Shown here: in pieces, positions 16,262 through 24,273 of the stretch
How positions within the stretch are numbered: the first letter of the stretch is position 1
How the letters are laid out: every line of letters begins with the position of its first letter
Source of the DNA: JAHJQZ01 sp963676075
GTDB taxonomy: Bacteria; Pseudomonadota; Alphaproteobacteria; Rhizobiales; Devosiaceae
Length of the DNA: 64,000 bases
Reading direction: 5' to 3'
NCBI GenBank assembly: GCA_963676075.2
Contig: CAXXNZ010000028.1
Location: forward strand, 248,001 to 312,000
Notes under the pieces: generated by a model
Database searches by the model: none
Told to the model about the DNA's origin: nothing
What the model saw: only the letters and a program-made list of their open reading frames with translations
Made by a program: the position numbers and the translations under genes

Positions 16262-17029
16262 ATGAGCCGCAACAAGTTCCCGCCCCGCAACCGCGCCGTC
16301 TACGATCCCGACCAGGGACCGTTCTTCCTTTATGGCCTTCATACGGTCAGGGCGGCGCTCGACAATAAGGCACGCAAGAAGTTCCGCCTGCTGGCGACGC
16401 CGAATGCTCTCAACCGCCTCAGGGAATCGGGACCTGTCGAAGGCGTGCCACTCGAGGAGACCCATCCCAAGCACCTTGACGAACTGCTCGGCAAGGATGC
16501 CGTGCATCAGGGCGTCGCGCTCGAGGTCGATCCGGTCACCCGCGCAAACCTGTCCGCCCTCGACAAGCGCCAGCTCATCGTCGTGCTCGATCAGATCACC
16601 GATCCGCACAATGTCGGCGCCATCCTGCGCACCGCCTGTGCCTTTGGCGCCGATGCGGTGCTGACCACGGCGCGCTACGCCCCGCGCGAAACTGGCGTCA
16701 TGGCCAAGTCGGCCTCCGGCGCGCTCGATCTGGTGCCGCTGATCGAAGTCCGCAACCTCGGCGATGCATTGGAGTCTCTGAAAAAGGACGGCGTAACCTG
16801 CCTCGGGTTCGACTCGGAAGCATCCGCCCCGTTGCGCCCGCGTGAAAGCGCCGGACCTCTGGCCATCGTGCTCGGTGCCGAGGGCAAGGGTCTCAGGCAG
16901 CGCACCCGCGAACTGTGCGATGAAATGGTCCGCCTCGACATGCCCGGTCCGATCAAGAGCCTCAACGTCTCGAATGCCGCCGCAATCGCCCTGTTTGCAG
17001 CAACAGCCGGAATGAACCAAGCAGACTGA
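16262..17029 (+). CDS. rlmB: 23S rRNA (guanosine-2'-O)-methyltransferase RlmB, SpoU family
   Basis: The 255-residue enzyme methylates the ribose of a guanosine in 23S rRNA (G2251 in E. coli). A substrate-binding N domain (about residues 20-95) precedes the knotted SpoU domain. Motif 1 is DPHNVGAILRTA (about 114-125), motif 2 VLGAEGKGL (203-211) and motif 3 SLNVSNAAAIAL (233-244). ATG 16262 gives the normal family length and fits the MSRNKFPP start; upstream in-frame codons have no homology. It is a single gene between the tRNA pair and a convergent deacetylase. Confidence 0.92.
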   Translation: MSRNKFPPRNRAVYDPDQGPFFLYGLHTVRAALDNKARKKFRLLATPNALNRLRESGPVEGVPLEETHPKHLDELLGKDAVHQGVALEVDPVTRANLSALDKRQLIVVLDQITDPHNVGAILRTACAFGADAVLTTARYAPRETGVMAKSASGALDLVPLIEVRNLGDALESLKKDGVTCLGFDSEASAPLRPRESAGPLAIVLGAEGKGLRQRTRELCDEMVRLDMPGPIKSLNVSNAAAIALFAATAGMNQAD

Positions 17030-17125
17030 CGTTTCTTGAACTGAACCTGCAAAAAACTGACACAAAGCATTGAATGATCGAATCTATGATTCGGTCTCTC
17101 GCGCCCCCTACGCGATCAGAAGCGC

Positions 17126-18085
17126 TCAGGACGGGTTTACCGGCGCCGTGGCGGTCAGGATGTCCTGGGCCTTCGGCACAATGCGTACGACCTTGAAGCC
17201 CCGCTCCTTCAGCCCATCAAGAAACGCCGGCAACACCTTGATCGTGCGCGCATGGATGTCGTGGAACAGCACGATGCCGCCCCCTTTGGCGTCGAGGCGC
17301 TTTAGTGTCCGCTTCAGGATGCGGTCCGGGCTCTGCTTGAGATAGTCCCAGGAGTCCGCGTCGAGGCTGAAAATCGTCCAACCGTCGTCTTCCAGACTGG
17401 TGCTGACTGCACTGGTCGAGGCCATGTAGGGAAATCGGAAGAACGGCGACACGGACTTGCCGACCGGCGCCAGCGCAGCGTTGATCGCCAACTTGGATTT
17501 GGTGATCGACAGCATGGCCGTATCATAGTCGACATTGGACATATTCTCGTGCCCGTAGGAATGCGAACCGATGGTCTGGCCGTCGCTGGCAACAAGCCGC
17601 GCCGTCTTGGGATGGTTCTTTGCCATCTCGCCGACCATGAAGAACACCGCCTTGACCCTGTATTCGTCCAGGATCTTGAGGATTTTCGGCGTGACAGCAG
17701 GATCCGGGCCGTCGTCGAAGCTCAACACGACCTCTCCCGGCCTGAGCTTGGCGAAATCGGCGTGAGAGCCGACATGTATCGTCCTGCCGGTCAGGCTGCG
17801 GGCCGCGATGGCCTCGCTCAACTGCGAATCGGCGCCACCGTCTTTTGCGGCAACCGAAACAACGCTGGCAACCGCCTGAGTGTTTTTCTTATCGGCGCCA
17901 AGCGGGTCCGGCATGGTTTGATCCAGCACCGCTGAAACAGCGCCTGCCGGCAGCCCCTGCGTTGTCAGGTTCGCCGTCTTGCTCGGCACCTGCGCGCAGC
18001 CCGCCAGAAGCCCGGCAACGGCAAGCGCCATGAAAATAGCTCTGATAGGAAACACGCGTCCACGCTCCGCAAAGTATGAGCGCAT
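17126..18085 (-). CDS. Polysaccharide deacetylase lipoprotein
   Basis: The 319-residue product has a lipoprotein signal peptide with lipobox LAGC (Cys30), so it should be anchored on the periplasmic side of a membrane. The NodB-homology deacetylase domain starts near residue 115. It shows the catalytic pair FDDGPDP (D123/D124) and the metal motif HSYGH (H174, H178), then PFFRFPY with the conserved Arg. Such enzymes remove acetyl groups from peptidoglycan or another polysaccharide; the true substrate is not visible. It is monocistronic and convergent with rlmB. Confidence 0.85.
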   Translation of the reverse strand: MRSYFAERGRVFPIRAIFMALAVAGLLAGCAQVPSKTANLTTQGLPAGAVSAVLDQTMPDPLGADKKNTQAVASVVSVAAKDGGADSQLSEAIAARSLTGRTIHVGSHADFAKLRPGEVVLSFDDGPDPAVTPKILKILDEYRVKAVFFMVGEMAKNHPKTARLVASDGQTIGSHSYGHENMSNVDYDTAMLSITKSKLAINAALAPVGKSVSPFFRFPYMASTSAVSTSLEDDGWTIFSLDADSWDYLKQSPDRILKRTLKRLDAKGGGIVLFHDIHARTIKVLPAFLDGLKERGFKVVRIVPKAQDILTATAPVNPS

Positions 18086-18205
18086 TCTTAAGGAGGATGG
18101 TTAAAACAACCTCAACGGATCGCGCATGCCGTGCCTGATTGGCATTCGCTTACCCCCACGATTACGTATTTCATGATGCTGGCGCGGTTTCGTGCCTGAC
18201 GTCGG

Positions 18206-18712
18206 TCAGGCTGCTGACCTCAGAGCGAAGCGCCGTGTCATCCAGTCCAGTGAGAACACACCCGGCCCGAACCAGGCGATGGCAAGCCCGTAGGCCATCC
18301 ACAGGGCATGCGAGTTCATCGGATCGGCGAGGTTGATGAAGGCTTCGGGAAAGACAAGCTCAATGACCACGCTCATGCCGAACAGCGCGAGGCCGGCAAG
18401 CCGGGCGAACAGGCCAAGAACCAGCAAAACCGGCAGGAGGATTTCGCACAGCGCCGTGAGGTGGGCGACAAGCTCCGGGAACGGAATCGGCAATTCGAAC
18501 AAGCCGAAGTGCAAAACGAAAACATTGGCGAACAGATAGGTCGTCGTGGAAGCGATTTCGGTCGGAAAACTGACCCAGCGCGTCTGGCCCGACGCCCAGA
18601 ACGGCGCCGCGAGCAGCAGACGCAAGCCAAGCACGACCGCCCCGAACATCAGGACCACGGGCAAGGCGCGGTTTTCGACCGGCTCAAAGCGGCCAAGGAA
18701 AACAGCGAGCAT
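18206..18712 (-). CDS. DoxX-family membrane protein of the bufferin operon
   Basis: The 168-residue product has four hydrophobic segments typical of DoxX-like proteins (for example VVLMFGAVVLGLRLLLA and LLPVLLVLGLFARLAGLALFG). ATG 18712 is supported by GGAGGG 7 nt upstream, in the 14-bp gap after the HvfC/BufC-like gene. DUF2282, DUF692, DUF2063 and DoxX genes recur together in metal-stress operons of Proteobacteria. The DoxX protein's exact role there is unknown; a membrane redox or transport function is usually proposed. Confidence 0.85.
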   Translation of the reverse strand: MLAVFLGRFEPVENRALPVVLMFGAVVLGLRLLLAAPFWASGQTRWVSFPTEIASTTTYLFANVFVLHFGLFELPIPFPELVAHLTALCEILLPVLLVLGLFARLAGLALFGMSVVIELVFPEAFINLADPMNSHALWMAYGLAIAWFGPGVFSLDWMTRRFALRSAA

Positions 18713-18726
18713 GGCATTCCCTCCAA

Positions 18727-19488
18727 TCAGGACAGGCTGACGCCGGCAAAGCTGCCGCCGGAAACGATACGGGCAAACGCCGCGGAAAAATCGAAATCGG
18801 GCGTGGTTTCGAGTACAGCTTCGGCCGCTTCCCCAAGGCTTTGTCCAGCGATCAGCGCCGAGAACAACTGCCCTTCTTCCGGCGCCAGTGCCGAAACCGA
18901 AACACTGATATCGGGGCGGGTGACCAGTGCCCATTCGGGCGCCGGGCGTTCGGCAAACTGCGGGCGGCGGCCTTCGCGAGCCGCCTGCCAGATGGTGACG
19001 AGCGGAAAATCCGAGGCAATCAATCGCGTCGCCGGAAGCGCCTCGAACCGCGCGGTCATCAACACCGCTTCATCGCAACCGCCCAGTGCTTCGGGCGCAA
19101 ATGGCGTTGCGTCGGCGGCGTGATAGGCATCGAGCCAGGCGCGATCGAGCCGTGCCACATCGGCCAGAAACGGCAATCTGGCGGCGGGTTCGTAGCTGGC
19201 GACATAGTCGGGGAAGTCTTGGCCGTAGGTGAACAGAAGTGGCGATGTCGGCGGACACTTGCGCACGAAGAGACGCGCCATGTCGTCGAAGAACGCCTCG
19301 CCCACCAGCGCCACCACCGCCGGAAAGGTCGCCCGCAGCGCCTCGATCAGCGATACGGTGACATTGTTGCGGTAAACCGCGAAGCGTTTGGGCGCGATCC
19401 GCCCTTGCGGATCGACAACGCCATGCGGCACCGGTGCATCCGGTTCGAGCAGCGCTGCAACGAATTCGGCGTTGGCGTCAGGCGGCAT
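18727..19488 (-). CDS. HvfC/BufC-family partner protein (DUF2063)
   Basis: The 253-residue product opens with the family's typical block: FAVYRNNVTVSLIEALRATF, then PAVVALVGEAFFDDMARLFV and SPLLFTYGQDFPDYVA. Proteins of this family partner a DUF692 iron enzyme and are thought to deliver the precursor peptide to it. The start overlaps the end of the DUF692 gene by 11 bp, so the two are coupled. Together they would modify Cys residues of the DUF2282 peptide encoded upstream. Assignment is from family order and motifs, not from any tested function in this organism. Confidence 0.88.
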   Translation of the reverse strand: MPPDANAEFVAALLEPDAPVPHGVVDPQGRIAPKRFAVYRNNVTVSLIEALRATFPAVVALVGEAFFDDMARLFVRKCPPTSPLLFTYGQDFPDYVASYEPAARLPFLADVARLDRAWLDAYHAADATPFAPEALGGCDEAVLMTARFEALPATRLIASDFPLVTIWQAAREGRRPQFAERPAPEWALVTRPDISVSVSALAPEEGQLFSALIAGQSLGEAAEAVLETTPDFDFSAAFARIVSGGSFAGVSLS

Positions 19489-20338
19489 CGGATTTTGCGT
19501 CCTGTCGCACCATCACGGCCTCGGCCCGTGCCGCATCGCCGGCGAGAACATCCCAGCTCGGAATATCGTTGTCCCACTCGATCAGCGTCGGCAGCCGCCC
19601 GGTGCGCTCGAGCACATAGGCGTAAAGCTGCCAGACCGGGTCGGAGACCTCGCGGTCATGGGCATCGATCAATAGCGTCTCGCCGGAATCGTCACTGTCG
19701 ATGGCATGGCCGCCGAGATGGATTTCCGCGACGTGCTCAAGCGGAAAGGCATCGATATAGCCCTGAGGCGAGTAATGCTGGTTGGTCGCCGAAACAAAGA
19801 CGTTGTTGACGTCGAGCAACAGCCCGCAGCCGGAGCGTTTGCGCACCTCGGCGATGAAATCGGTTTCCGACATCTCGGAATTGGCAAACGCCACATAGGT
19901 CGAGGGGTTTTCGAGAAGGATCTGCCGTCCGAGCGCCGTCTGCACCTGATCGATATGGGCAACGACCCGATTCAACACCTCACGTGTGTAGGGCAAGGGC
20001 AGAAGATCATTGAGAAAAACCGAATCGTGCGTCGACCATGCCAGGTGTTCCGAGACCATGCCCGGCTGGTAGCGATCGACCACCTTTTTGAGCCGCGCCA
20101 GATGGTCCGCATCGAGCCCACCCTCGGCGCCGATCGACAGCCCGACACCGTGAACGCTCAACGGATAGTTCTGCCGGATCTGGCTGAGGGCCCGATGGGG
20201 CAAGCCCCCCTCGCCCATATAGTTTTCGGCATGAACCTCGAAAAAGCCCATGCCCGGCATCTGGGTCAGGATATCGCCATAGTGCTCGGGCTTGAGGCCG
20301 ACGCCGGCGCGGCGCGGCAAGGGATTGGGGGCGAACAT
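19478..20338 (-). CDS. MNIO-family (DUF692/UPF0276) peptide-modifying iron enzyme, BufB-like
   Basis: The 286-residue product is a multinuclear non-heme iron oxidase of the TIM-barrel DUF692 family. Candidate metal ligands lie in FEVHAEN (about 33-39), SVHG (H63), SEHLAW (H98), LLENPSTY (E143), LLDVNNV (D176) and IHLGGH (H207, H211). Relatives in bufferin operons convert precursor cysteines to thiooxazoles that bind copper. It lies 78 bp downstream of the small DUF2282 precursor gene, with a strong hairpin between, and overlaps the partner gene. The natural metal in this host is unproven. Confidence 0.9.
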   Translation of the reverse strand: MFAPNPLPRRAGVGLKPEHYGDILTQMPGMGFFEVHAENYMGEGGLPHRALSQIRQNYPLSVHGVGLSIGAEGGLDADHLARLKKVVDRYQPGMVSEHLAWSTHDSVFLNDLLPLPYTREVLNRVVAHIDQVQTALGRQILLENPSTYVAFANSEMSETDFIAEVRKRSGCGLLLDVNNVFVSATNQHYSPQGYIDAFPLEHVAEIHLGGHAIDSDDSGETLLIDAHDREVSDPVWQLYAYVLERTGRLPTLIEWDNDIPSWDVLAGDAARAEAVMVRQDAKSDAA

Positions 20339-20365
20339 CTGAGCCTCCTCATCGGGGAACGTGAC

Positions 20366-20400
20366 GGTCCCTCGGGAATGGGGAGATTTCCCGAGGGTCC
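20366..20400 (-). terminator. Partial terminator/attenuator hairpin after the bufferin precursor gene
   Basis: The 13-nt arms GGTCCCTCGGGAA and TTCCCGAGGGTCC pair with one mismatch around a 9-nt loop. It sits between the precursor stop (20417) and the modification enzyme start (20338). There is no long T run, so it may act as partial terminator or RNA-stabilising element, giving more precursor than enzyme. Confidence 0.6.
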
Positions 20401-20416
20401 ATGAAAGCCGGACGGC

Positions 20417-20737
20417 TTAGCTCATGTCGCGTTCGAGCGCGGTCAGCGACCCCATGCGTCCGTCCGGCAGGACCTTGGCCCAGAACTCGGAATCCTCGCA
20501 CAGGCCAGCGGGAACGAGCGCCCAGGCGTTGCCCTGGTAGTCGACCTTGGACGTACCGGCGCAGGTGGTTCCGGGGCCGGCGGCGCAATCGTTCTTTCCG
20601 GCAACCGAAACGCCATAGCACTGTTCCATCTTGGCCATGTCGTCGGCGGCAGCGGGCGTGGCGGTAGCGACGGCGCCGGCAAGCGCTGCAGCCATGGCGG
20701 AGCCGAGAAGAACACTGGTGGTCTTGCGAACAGTCAT
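20417..20737 (-). CDS. DUF2282 bufferin-type precursor peptide
   Basis: The 106-residue exported peptide has a Sec signal peptide (hydrophobic GSAMAAALAGAVA, likely cut after ATPAAA near residue 31) and a mature part with four cysteines: C40, C51, C59 and C80. The blocks MEQCYGV, GKNDCAAG and the late PAGLCE are typical of the DUF2282 (BufA1) family. In studied members the DUF692 enzyme modifies central cysteines and the peptide then sequesters copper in the periplasm. It is first in the operon, followed by a hairpin, the MNIO enzyme, its partner and DoxX. The metal specificity here is inferred from the family. Confidence 0.87.
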   Translation of the reverse strand: MTVRKTTSVLLGSAMAAALAGAVATATPAAADDMAKMEQCYGVSVAGKNDCAAGPGTTCAGTSKVDYQGNAWALVPAGLCEDSEFWAKVLPDGRMGSLTALERDMS

Positions 20738-20978
20738 GGAAAATTCCTCCGTTGAAAAAGGCTCACCCTGTCGGGGAAGAGCGGCGAGCCGGTGAACTCG
20801 CTGACGGAAGGGGTAGAGGCGGCGCGGCCGAAAAGGAAATCAACCGCCATGACAATGACTCACCGCCGGGTGACGCCACGTGAACCAGTTTGCGTGCGCA
20901 GGTGATCTTGCCCGCCGGGCAGACCGGTGATACGGGTTCGATCCGCACACGTCGCCTTCACGCGATGGCGAGGCAAGG
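20738..20978. promoter_or_regulatory. Upstream region of the bufferin operon
   Basis: This 241-bp gap lies between the divergent bufferin operon and tRNA-Thr. It should hold promoters for both. I saw no clear metal-regulator operator, and only weak small palindromes. Confidence 0.35.
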
Positions 20979-21054
<76 letters not shown>

Positions 21055-21425
21055 CTTAACTGTTTGCCTTCATAAAAATACGCTGCGCCTCCTCAATCGT
21101 CCCGTCTTGACTCGGACGAAATATGGAACTGGCGCCGGTGGTGTTGATGACCGCCGAGCGAACGCCTGGGTCATGCCCGACACTCCGCTTCGAAAACGCC
21201 AACTCCCCTTGGCGAGCAGACCGACAAGGCGCGAAATGTCGTCGCGCGCATGCGGCCTCGCCTCAAGAACTGGCGCATCGCCCCCGCAATGACCAGCTCG
21301 CGACCTGCGACAATTTGCAGAAGAGGCGCCAACCTGTTTCCATTGATCCTGACTAAATCCTGACCATAGTAGGAAACGCGTATGTTGTTGTTTTTGTGCG
21401 TAATCTTGACTTTGTAGGACGCCTT
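21055..21425. other. 371 bp without a gene, leader of the autotransporter
   Basis: No frame with a believable start or family match is present. The last 60 bp become T-rich (TATGTTGTTGTTTTTGTGCG, ending at 21400) and probably hold the autotransporter promoter. No clear terminator follows tRNA-Thr. Confidence 0.45.
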
Positions 21426-24092
21426 ATGCTCTCCCCTCTCCGTGTTGCGCCTTCGCCGAGCCGCCGCTCTCGCCACCTGCTTTTGTCGGCTTCGGTAGCC
21501 GCTCTTTTTATCGCGGGCATTCCGTTCGCAGCCCAGGCCGGCGATGTAACGATCGGTTCCTTCAGCAGCTACTCGGTTCCGGTTTATGGCAATAGCCAGT
21601 TCGCCCACCCGGAGAGTTTGGATACCTCTCGATCATCAAACAACAAACTCACCATCCTCGGAGCAAGTATTTCTGACTCCGCCTATGGTGCGTATGCGGG
21701 CGCCGGACAAGAGAGCAGCCAGAACACCCTGAAGATCACGGACGGCGGATCGGTGGAAAATGCCTATGGCGGATACAGCGGTAATGCCGCCGCCACGCAA
21801 AACACCGTGACGGTCACTGGGTCCACGGTCGGTTTAAGCATATATGGCGGAGCCTCCAATGGTGACGGCAACGCCACGAATAACAGCGTGACGGTTACGG
21901 ATTCGTCCGTTGGGCATGGTGGTGGTGCTAGTGGTGGCACAGCTATCCTGGACCTTTTTGGTGGATCCAGCTTTAGAGGCGACGCCACGGAAAACAGCGT
22001 CACGATCAGCGGTTCGTCCAGTATCGGTTCGACGGTTTACGGCGGATCCAGCTATAGTGGCGCCGCCATGGACAACAGCGTCACGATCAGTGAGGGAACA
22101 TTTAGCAGTTCTGTTGCCGGCGGATACAGCTCTACTGGTACCGCCACGGGCAACAGTGTGGAGATCACTGGCGGAACCTTCTTGGATGAGATCTACGGCG
22201 GACAAAGCAGCAGTGGCACCGCCACGGACAACAGCGTCACGATCAGCAGAGGTCGTTTCGACAAAGCCATCTACGGCGGAAAAAGCAGTGGCGCCGCCAC
22301 GGGCAACAGCATCACGATCAGCGACGGGATCTTTTCCGGGACCGTCTACGGCGGAGGCAGCGATAACGGCGCCGCCACGGGCAACAGCTTGACGATCAAC
22401 GGCGGGAGCTTCTCCGAGGCCGTCTACGGCGGAGACGGCCATACTAGCGCCTCGAACAACACCATCACAATCAGCAGAGGTCGTTTCGACAAAGCTATCT
22501 ACGGCGGACACAGCACTAGTGGCGCCACCTCGAACAACACCATCACAATCAGCGACGGGATCTTTTCCAGGACCGTCTACGGCGGATCCAGCAATGATGG
22601 CGACGCCTCGAACAACAGCATCACAATCAGCGGCGGATCCATCGGAGCCACCATCTACGCAGGGGCTGGCAGTTCTGCCACGAACAACACCGTCAACATC
22701 CTCGGCGGAACGCTGGGTACTGGCGGGGGCACGGCTCCCTCCCTTTTTGGCGGGGTACACAGCAGCGGAATCGGGGACGTTTTCACCGGCAATGCGCTCA
22801 ATCTCCACGTGTCAGGCCAGACCGCCAACACTGTAAAAAATTTTGAGTATCTCAATTTCTACCTGCCGACGACGGTCGCCGATGGCGACATCGTGCTGAC
22901 CGCGGCCGGCATGGCGGATCTGACCAATGGCAGCGGCAAATCCTCCGTCGTCAATGTCGGCATCGACGGCGGTTCCTCCACGCTGGCGGTTGGCGACACG
23001 GTTACCCTGATCAGTGCCGGTACGCTGGTGACCAATGACGACCTCAACACCACGGCCGACGGCACGGGCATGCAGGGGGTGACGCTGCAATATGCGTTCG
23101 ATATCGCCGCCGACGACCACGACCTGACGGCCACCGTCACCAGCAGTGGCACCACCGAGTCCAGCAAGGCGCTTTCGGAAGGCGGGACGGTTCAGGCGTC
23201 GGTCGTCAACCAGGGCAGCGATCTTTCCTCCGGTTCGGGCATGACCAACGCCATCGGCGCCGCGCGTTCCAATATGGCCTCCTTCTCGGCCATGTCCGGC
23301 GGTTCGGTCCGCACCGAAACGGGCTCGCATGTCGATGTCAAAGGCGTCTCGCTGCTCGCCGGTCTCAGCGGAACATTCGAACTTCTGGACACTATGGTCG
23401 TCGCGGCCCCCTATCTCGAATACGGCTACGGCGCCTACGACACCTACAACACCTTCGCGTCCGGGTCGGTGCACGGCACGGGCGACAGTTTCTATGTCGG
23501 CGCCGGCGTGCTCGCGCATATGGACCTTTTGGAAACCGAAACCGGCCACGCCTATGTCGAGGGCGGCGCCCGCGCCGGCATGGCCTACAACAGCTTCAAA
23601 AGCGACGATCTGGTGAGTGGTGGCGTGGCGGCCCAATACGATGCCTCCTCTGCCTATTACGGCCTCAATGCCGGTCTCGGCTATGTCTGGAACCTGACCA
23701 CGGAGTCTTCGCTCGACCTCTACGGACAGTATTCGTGGAACGAGCTGGGCAGCGACAGCGTCACCCTCAGCACCGGGGAGACGGTGAACTTCGACGCCAT
23801 CGACTCGCATCGCGTCCGGCTGGGCGCGCGGTATTCCTATGAGATCTCTGAGCAGGCGACGCCTTATGTGGACGTGGCCTGGGAGCATGAGTTCGACGGC
23901 AGCGTCTCGGCGACAACCAACGGCCTTGCCATTGCCGAGCCGTCGCTTTCCGGCGACACGGGAATTCTGTCGTCGGGCCTGAAGCTGACCCCGTCCGAGG
24001 ACCTGCCGCTTACCCTCGATCTCAATGTCACCGGCTATGTCGGGCGGAACCAGGGTGTTTCCGGCGGCCTTCAGGCAAAGGTCGACTTCTGA
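21426..24092 (+). CDS. Autotransporter (type V secretion) with beta-helix repeats
   Basis: The 888-residue product has a signal peptide (basic RRSRH, hydrophobic core, cut after AQA near residue 39). A passenger follows, with about 13 repeats of roughly 26 residues on the pattern YGG.S..G.AT.NS.TIS.G.F, a beta-helix style. A less repetitive spacer comes next, and then a C-terminal beta-barrel domain (about the last 270 residues, with alternating aromatic strands and final residue Phe). This is a classical outer-membrane autotransporter, probably surface displayed. ATG 21426 is chosen because AGGA precedes it; an in-frame GTG at 21396 lacks a site. Adhesion or biofilm roles are common for the family but unproven here. 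Confidence 0.85.
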   Translation: MLSPLRVAPSPSRRSRHLLLSASVAALFIAGIPFAAQAGDVTIGSFSSYSVPVYGNSQFAHPESLDTSRSSNNKLTILGASISDSAYGAYAGAGQESSQNTLKITDGGSVENAYGGYSGNAAATQNTVTVTGSTVGLSIYGGASNGDGNATNNSVTVTDSSVGHGGGASGGTAILDLFGGSSFRGDATENSVTISGSSSIGSTVYGGSSYSGAAMDNSVTISEGTFSSSVAGGYSSTGTATGNSVEITGGTFLDEIYGGQSSSGTATDNSVTISRGRFDKAIYGGKSSGAATGNSITISDGIFSGTVYGGGSDNGAATGNSLTINGGSFSEAVYGGDGHTSASNNTITISRGRFDKAIYGGHSTSGATSNNTITISDGIFSRTVYGGSSNDGDASNNSITISGGSIGATIYAGAGSSATNNTVNILGGTLGTGGGTAPSLFGGVHSSGIGDVFTGNALNLHVSGQTANTVKNFEYLNFYLPTTVADGDIVLTAAGMADLTNGSGKSSVVNVGIDGGSSTLAVGDTVTLISAGTLVTNDDLNTTADGTGMQGVTLQYAFDIAADDHDLTATVTSSGTTESSKALSEGGTVQASVVNQGSDLSSGSGMTNAIGAARSNMASFSAMSGGSVRTETGSHVDVKGVSLLAGLSGTFELLDTMVVAAPYLEYGYGAYDTYNTFASGSVHGTGDSFYVGAGVLAHMDLLETETGHAYVEGGARAGMAYNSFKSDDLVSGGVAAQYDASSAYYGLNAGLGYVWNLTTESSLDLYGQYSWNELGSDSVTLSTGETVNFDAIDSHRVRLGARYSYEISEQATPYVDVAWEHEFDGSVSATTNGLAIAEPSLSGDTGILSSGLKLTPSEDLPLTLDLNVTGYVGRNQGVSGGLQAKVDF
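21690..22790 (+). repeat. Tandem 26-residue repeats encoding the autotransporter passenger
   Basis: About 13 units are marked by YGG at their start. Two DNA blocks, encoding SRGRFDKAIYGG and SDGIFS.TVYGG, recur nearly identically about 228 bp apart (for example near 22242 and 22470). This shows a recent multi-unit duplication within the gene. Confidence 0.8.
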
Positions 24093-24172
24093 GAAACGGG
24101 ACGCGCGAGGCGTCCTTGAAGGTGATACGCGTCAGACCGAACGCCTGCTCACGCGGGGTTTAGGGAAAAGGC

Positions 24173-24254
24173 TGCAGGTGCGGTTCCAATCTTGGTGCCT
24201 GCCGGCACATTACCGGCATAGTCACGCTGGCCAGATTGAAGAACCGCACCTGCA
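24173..24254. repeat. 82-nt foldback element between convergent genes
   Basis: Arms 24173-24192 and 24233-24254 pair almost fully, including GCAGGTGCGGTTC with GAACCGCACCTGC, and CAATCT with AGATTG past a 2-nt bulge. The 40-nt centre has its own hairpin (TGCCGG/CCGGCA). It lies between the ends of the autotransporter and the glucoamylase gene. Bidirectional terminator, REP-like element or structured RNA are all possible; there is no T run. Confidence 0.7.
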
Positions 24255-24273
24255 TCAAATCAGAAGTGCGCGC

